A stretch of DNA of 5,835 bases from Tannerella sp. (GTDB lineage: Bacteria > Bacteroidota > Bacteroidia > Bacteroidales > Tannerellaceae), in the NCBI GenBank assembly GCA_031283785.1, contig JAITBC010000196.1:1-5835 (forward strand). Direction: 5' to 3'. Position numbers and translations under genes: made by a program. Within the stretch, counting starts at the first letter, position 1, and each line of letters begins with the position of its first letter. This document shows, one piece after another, positions 4,921-5,835 of the stretch. The notes beneath the pieces were generated by a model. It had not been told where the DNA came from, searched no databases, and was given only the letters and a program-made list of their open reading frames with translations.

Positions 4921-5835
4921 TTATTCTCCAATATAGGTGAATTTGTATTTCATCAAGTTAAATGCTCCCGGTCCGACGGTAAATCTGAGCTTGTGTTTTC
5001 CTGCCGACAACCGGAAAGTCGGTTGCGTAAAATCGGGATGGTTTTCAAAAACCCAAATCCATGCGCTCCAACTGCCCTGATTAGGCGTTACCGTTGTTTC
5101 GCTTCTGTTGCCATCGACAGAGAAATAGAACGAACCGCCAGCTGTGTTGTTTGCCGACATATTTACATCTACCGCATAAACACCTGCATCCTGCACTTCT
5201 ATGGTATATACCAGCCATTCGCCGACGCCGATGCACCCCAGATTGCCGCCGCCTTCAATATCCACAGTTTTGCTTAAATTGTCGCCTGCCGCAGTTCGAT
5301 AACTGCTGTTGGGCGTACGATTGCTAACTTCGTGAAATGCAAGTCCTTCTCCGCCATAATCAAAATCCCTTGCCTGGATTTCACAGGGAGCGGAAGAGGA
5401 AAGAATATGCGGCCCGTTGAACGTGGTACTTTCGACCACTTCAGGAGCGACGGTCTCTACACGGAACGTATCCGTTGTCGAGGGTATCAGCACAAACAGA
5501 GTGGTATAACTTAAGCTCTCCGGATAATTACTTAGCGTAGTAGTCGCTTCGGATGGAAGAGTTTTATGCGATACCGTTATACCGTTTTTATCGGTATATG
5601 ACAGTTTGCAATGGTCAATATACTGTACATTGTTTCCCCATTGAATAATAAGAGAACCGTCATCCATTGCCCGTGCCGTAGAGATATCCCTGTTACGCAG
5701 CAGTGTCGCCGTCACTTCGGAAGATACGGATCTGTTGCCGAATTTGTCAAAACTGACTATGCGGAAAATATAGCCGGTTTCTCCGGAATAATTGACAGTT
5801 CGAGTAAAGACGCCACTCTGATTATTAATGGCTAT
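4921..5835 (-). CDS. Surface-type protein with DUF4998 and C-terminal CBM6-like domain, N-terminus missing
   Basis: The frame stays open to the window edge, so 304 residues are visible and the start lies beyond 5835; the GTG at 5713-5715 is internal. Fragment residues 1 to about 135 resemble DUF4998, a Bacteroidales domain of unknown function: YIFRIVSFDKFGNRSVSSEV (22-41), then a strand-rich half ending SLSYTTLFVLIPSTTDTFRVE. From about residue 151 (base 5385 leftward) comes a CBM6-like beta-sandwich: EIQARDFDYGGEG, YRTAAGDN, GEWLVYTIEV, a Trp-rich GSWSAWIWV (fragment 254-262), LSAGKHKLRF and a final FNLMKYKFTYIGE. CBM6 domains bind glycan chains, and Trp/Tyr residues form the usual platform. 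No catalytic domain or C-terminal sorting signal is visible. Family members usually begin with a lipoprotein signal peptide, which cannot be checked here. A glycan-binding lipoprotein of a polysaccharide-use locus is inferred. A terminator follows. Confidence 0.8.
   Translation of the reverse strand: MAINNQSGVFTRTVNYSGETGYIFRIVSFDKFGNRSVSSEVTATLLRNRDISTARAMDDGSLIIQWGNNVQYIDHCKLSYTDKNGITVSHKTLPSEATTTLSNYPESLSYTTLFVLIPSTTDTFRVETVAPEVVESTTFNGPHILSSSAPCEIQARDFDYGGEGLAFHEVSNRTPNSSYRTAAGDNLSKTVDIEGGGNLGCIGVGEWLVYTIEVQDAGVYAVDVNMSANNTAGGSFYFSVDGNRSETTVTPNQGSWSAWIWVFENHPDFTQPTFRLSAGKHKLRFTVGPGAFNLMKYKFTYIGE

Noticed and set aside
5094..5327. Plus-strand frame rich in Cys and Arg opposite the CBM6 gene
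   Set aside because: Low-complexity shadow translation; the opposite strand carries recognisable domain motifs and a terminator at the right distance.
5713..5715. GTG as a start codon for the CBM6 gene
   Set aside because: The frame continues upstream to the window edge with DUF4998-like sequence (FDKFGNRS), so the real start is outside the window.
1..5835. CRISPR array, insertion sequence, phage or defence system
   Set aside because: No spaced direct repeats, transposase or integrase motifs, terminal inverted repeats or defence-family domains were seen; every gene has an ordinary explanation.

Overview
The window looks like chromosomal DNA from a member of the Bacteroidota, most likely the order Bacteroidales. 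The evidence is a Bacteroidales-type FabH C-terminus, a DUF4998 + CBM6 surface protein of a kind known mainly from this group, a TAnnTTTG promoter element, and A-rich translation starts without a clear Shine-Dalgarno sequence. The tRNA also has no encoded CCA, which suits this group. Genus cannot be fixed from the sequence.

Layout, left to right. Bases 1-234 (+) are the 3' end of a fabH-type ketoacyl-ACP synthase III gene. A tRNA-Arg(CCT) at 247-318 starts 12 bases after the fabH stop, and an intrinsic terminator at 363-398 closes this rightward unit. From 479 to 4556 three genes lie head-to-tail on the minus strand with gaps of 11 and 23 bases: isocitrate dehydrogenase (icd, 3291-4556), citrate synthase (gltA, 1930-3279) and sigma-54 (rpoN, 479-1906). 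A candidate Bacteroidota promoter sits just upstream of icd at 4607-4634. Bases 4557-4920 are non-coding and hold that promoter, two short degenerate repeat patches, an inverted repeat and a terminator. Bases 4921-5835 (-) are the 3' part of a surface-type protein with DUF4998 followed by a C-terminal CBM6-like domain; its start lies beyond the window.

How the genes work together: citrate synthase and isocitrate dehydrogenase are two of the three enzymes of the oxidative TCA branch that makes 2-oxoglutarate, the carbon skeleton for ammonium assimilation into glutamate. Aconitase, the enzyme between them, is not in the window. Sigma-54 as the third gene of the apparent operon suggests, by inference only, a link between 2-oxoglutarate supply and sigma-54 transcription. 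The isocitrate dehydrogenase has Asp-Ile where the E. coli NADP enzyme has Lys-Tyr, so it is predicted to prefer NAD+.

I found no CRISPR array, transposase, phage gene or clearly new multi-gene system. The most useful second looks are the predicted cofactor switch, the icd-gltA-rpoN gene order, and the repeat patches upstream of icd.
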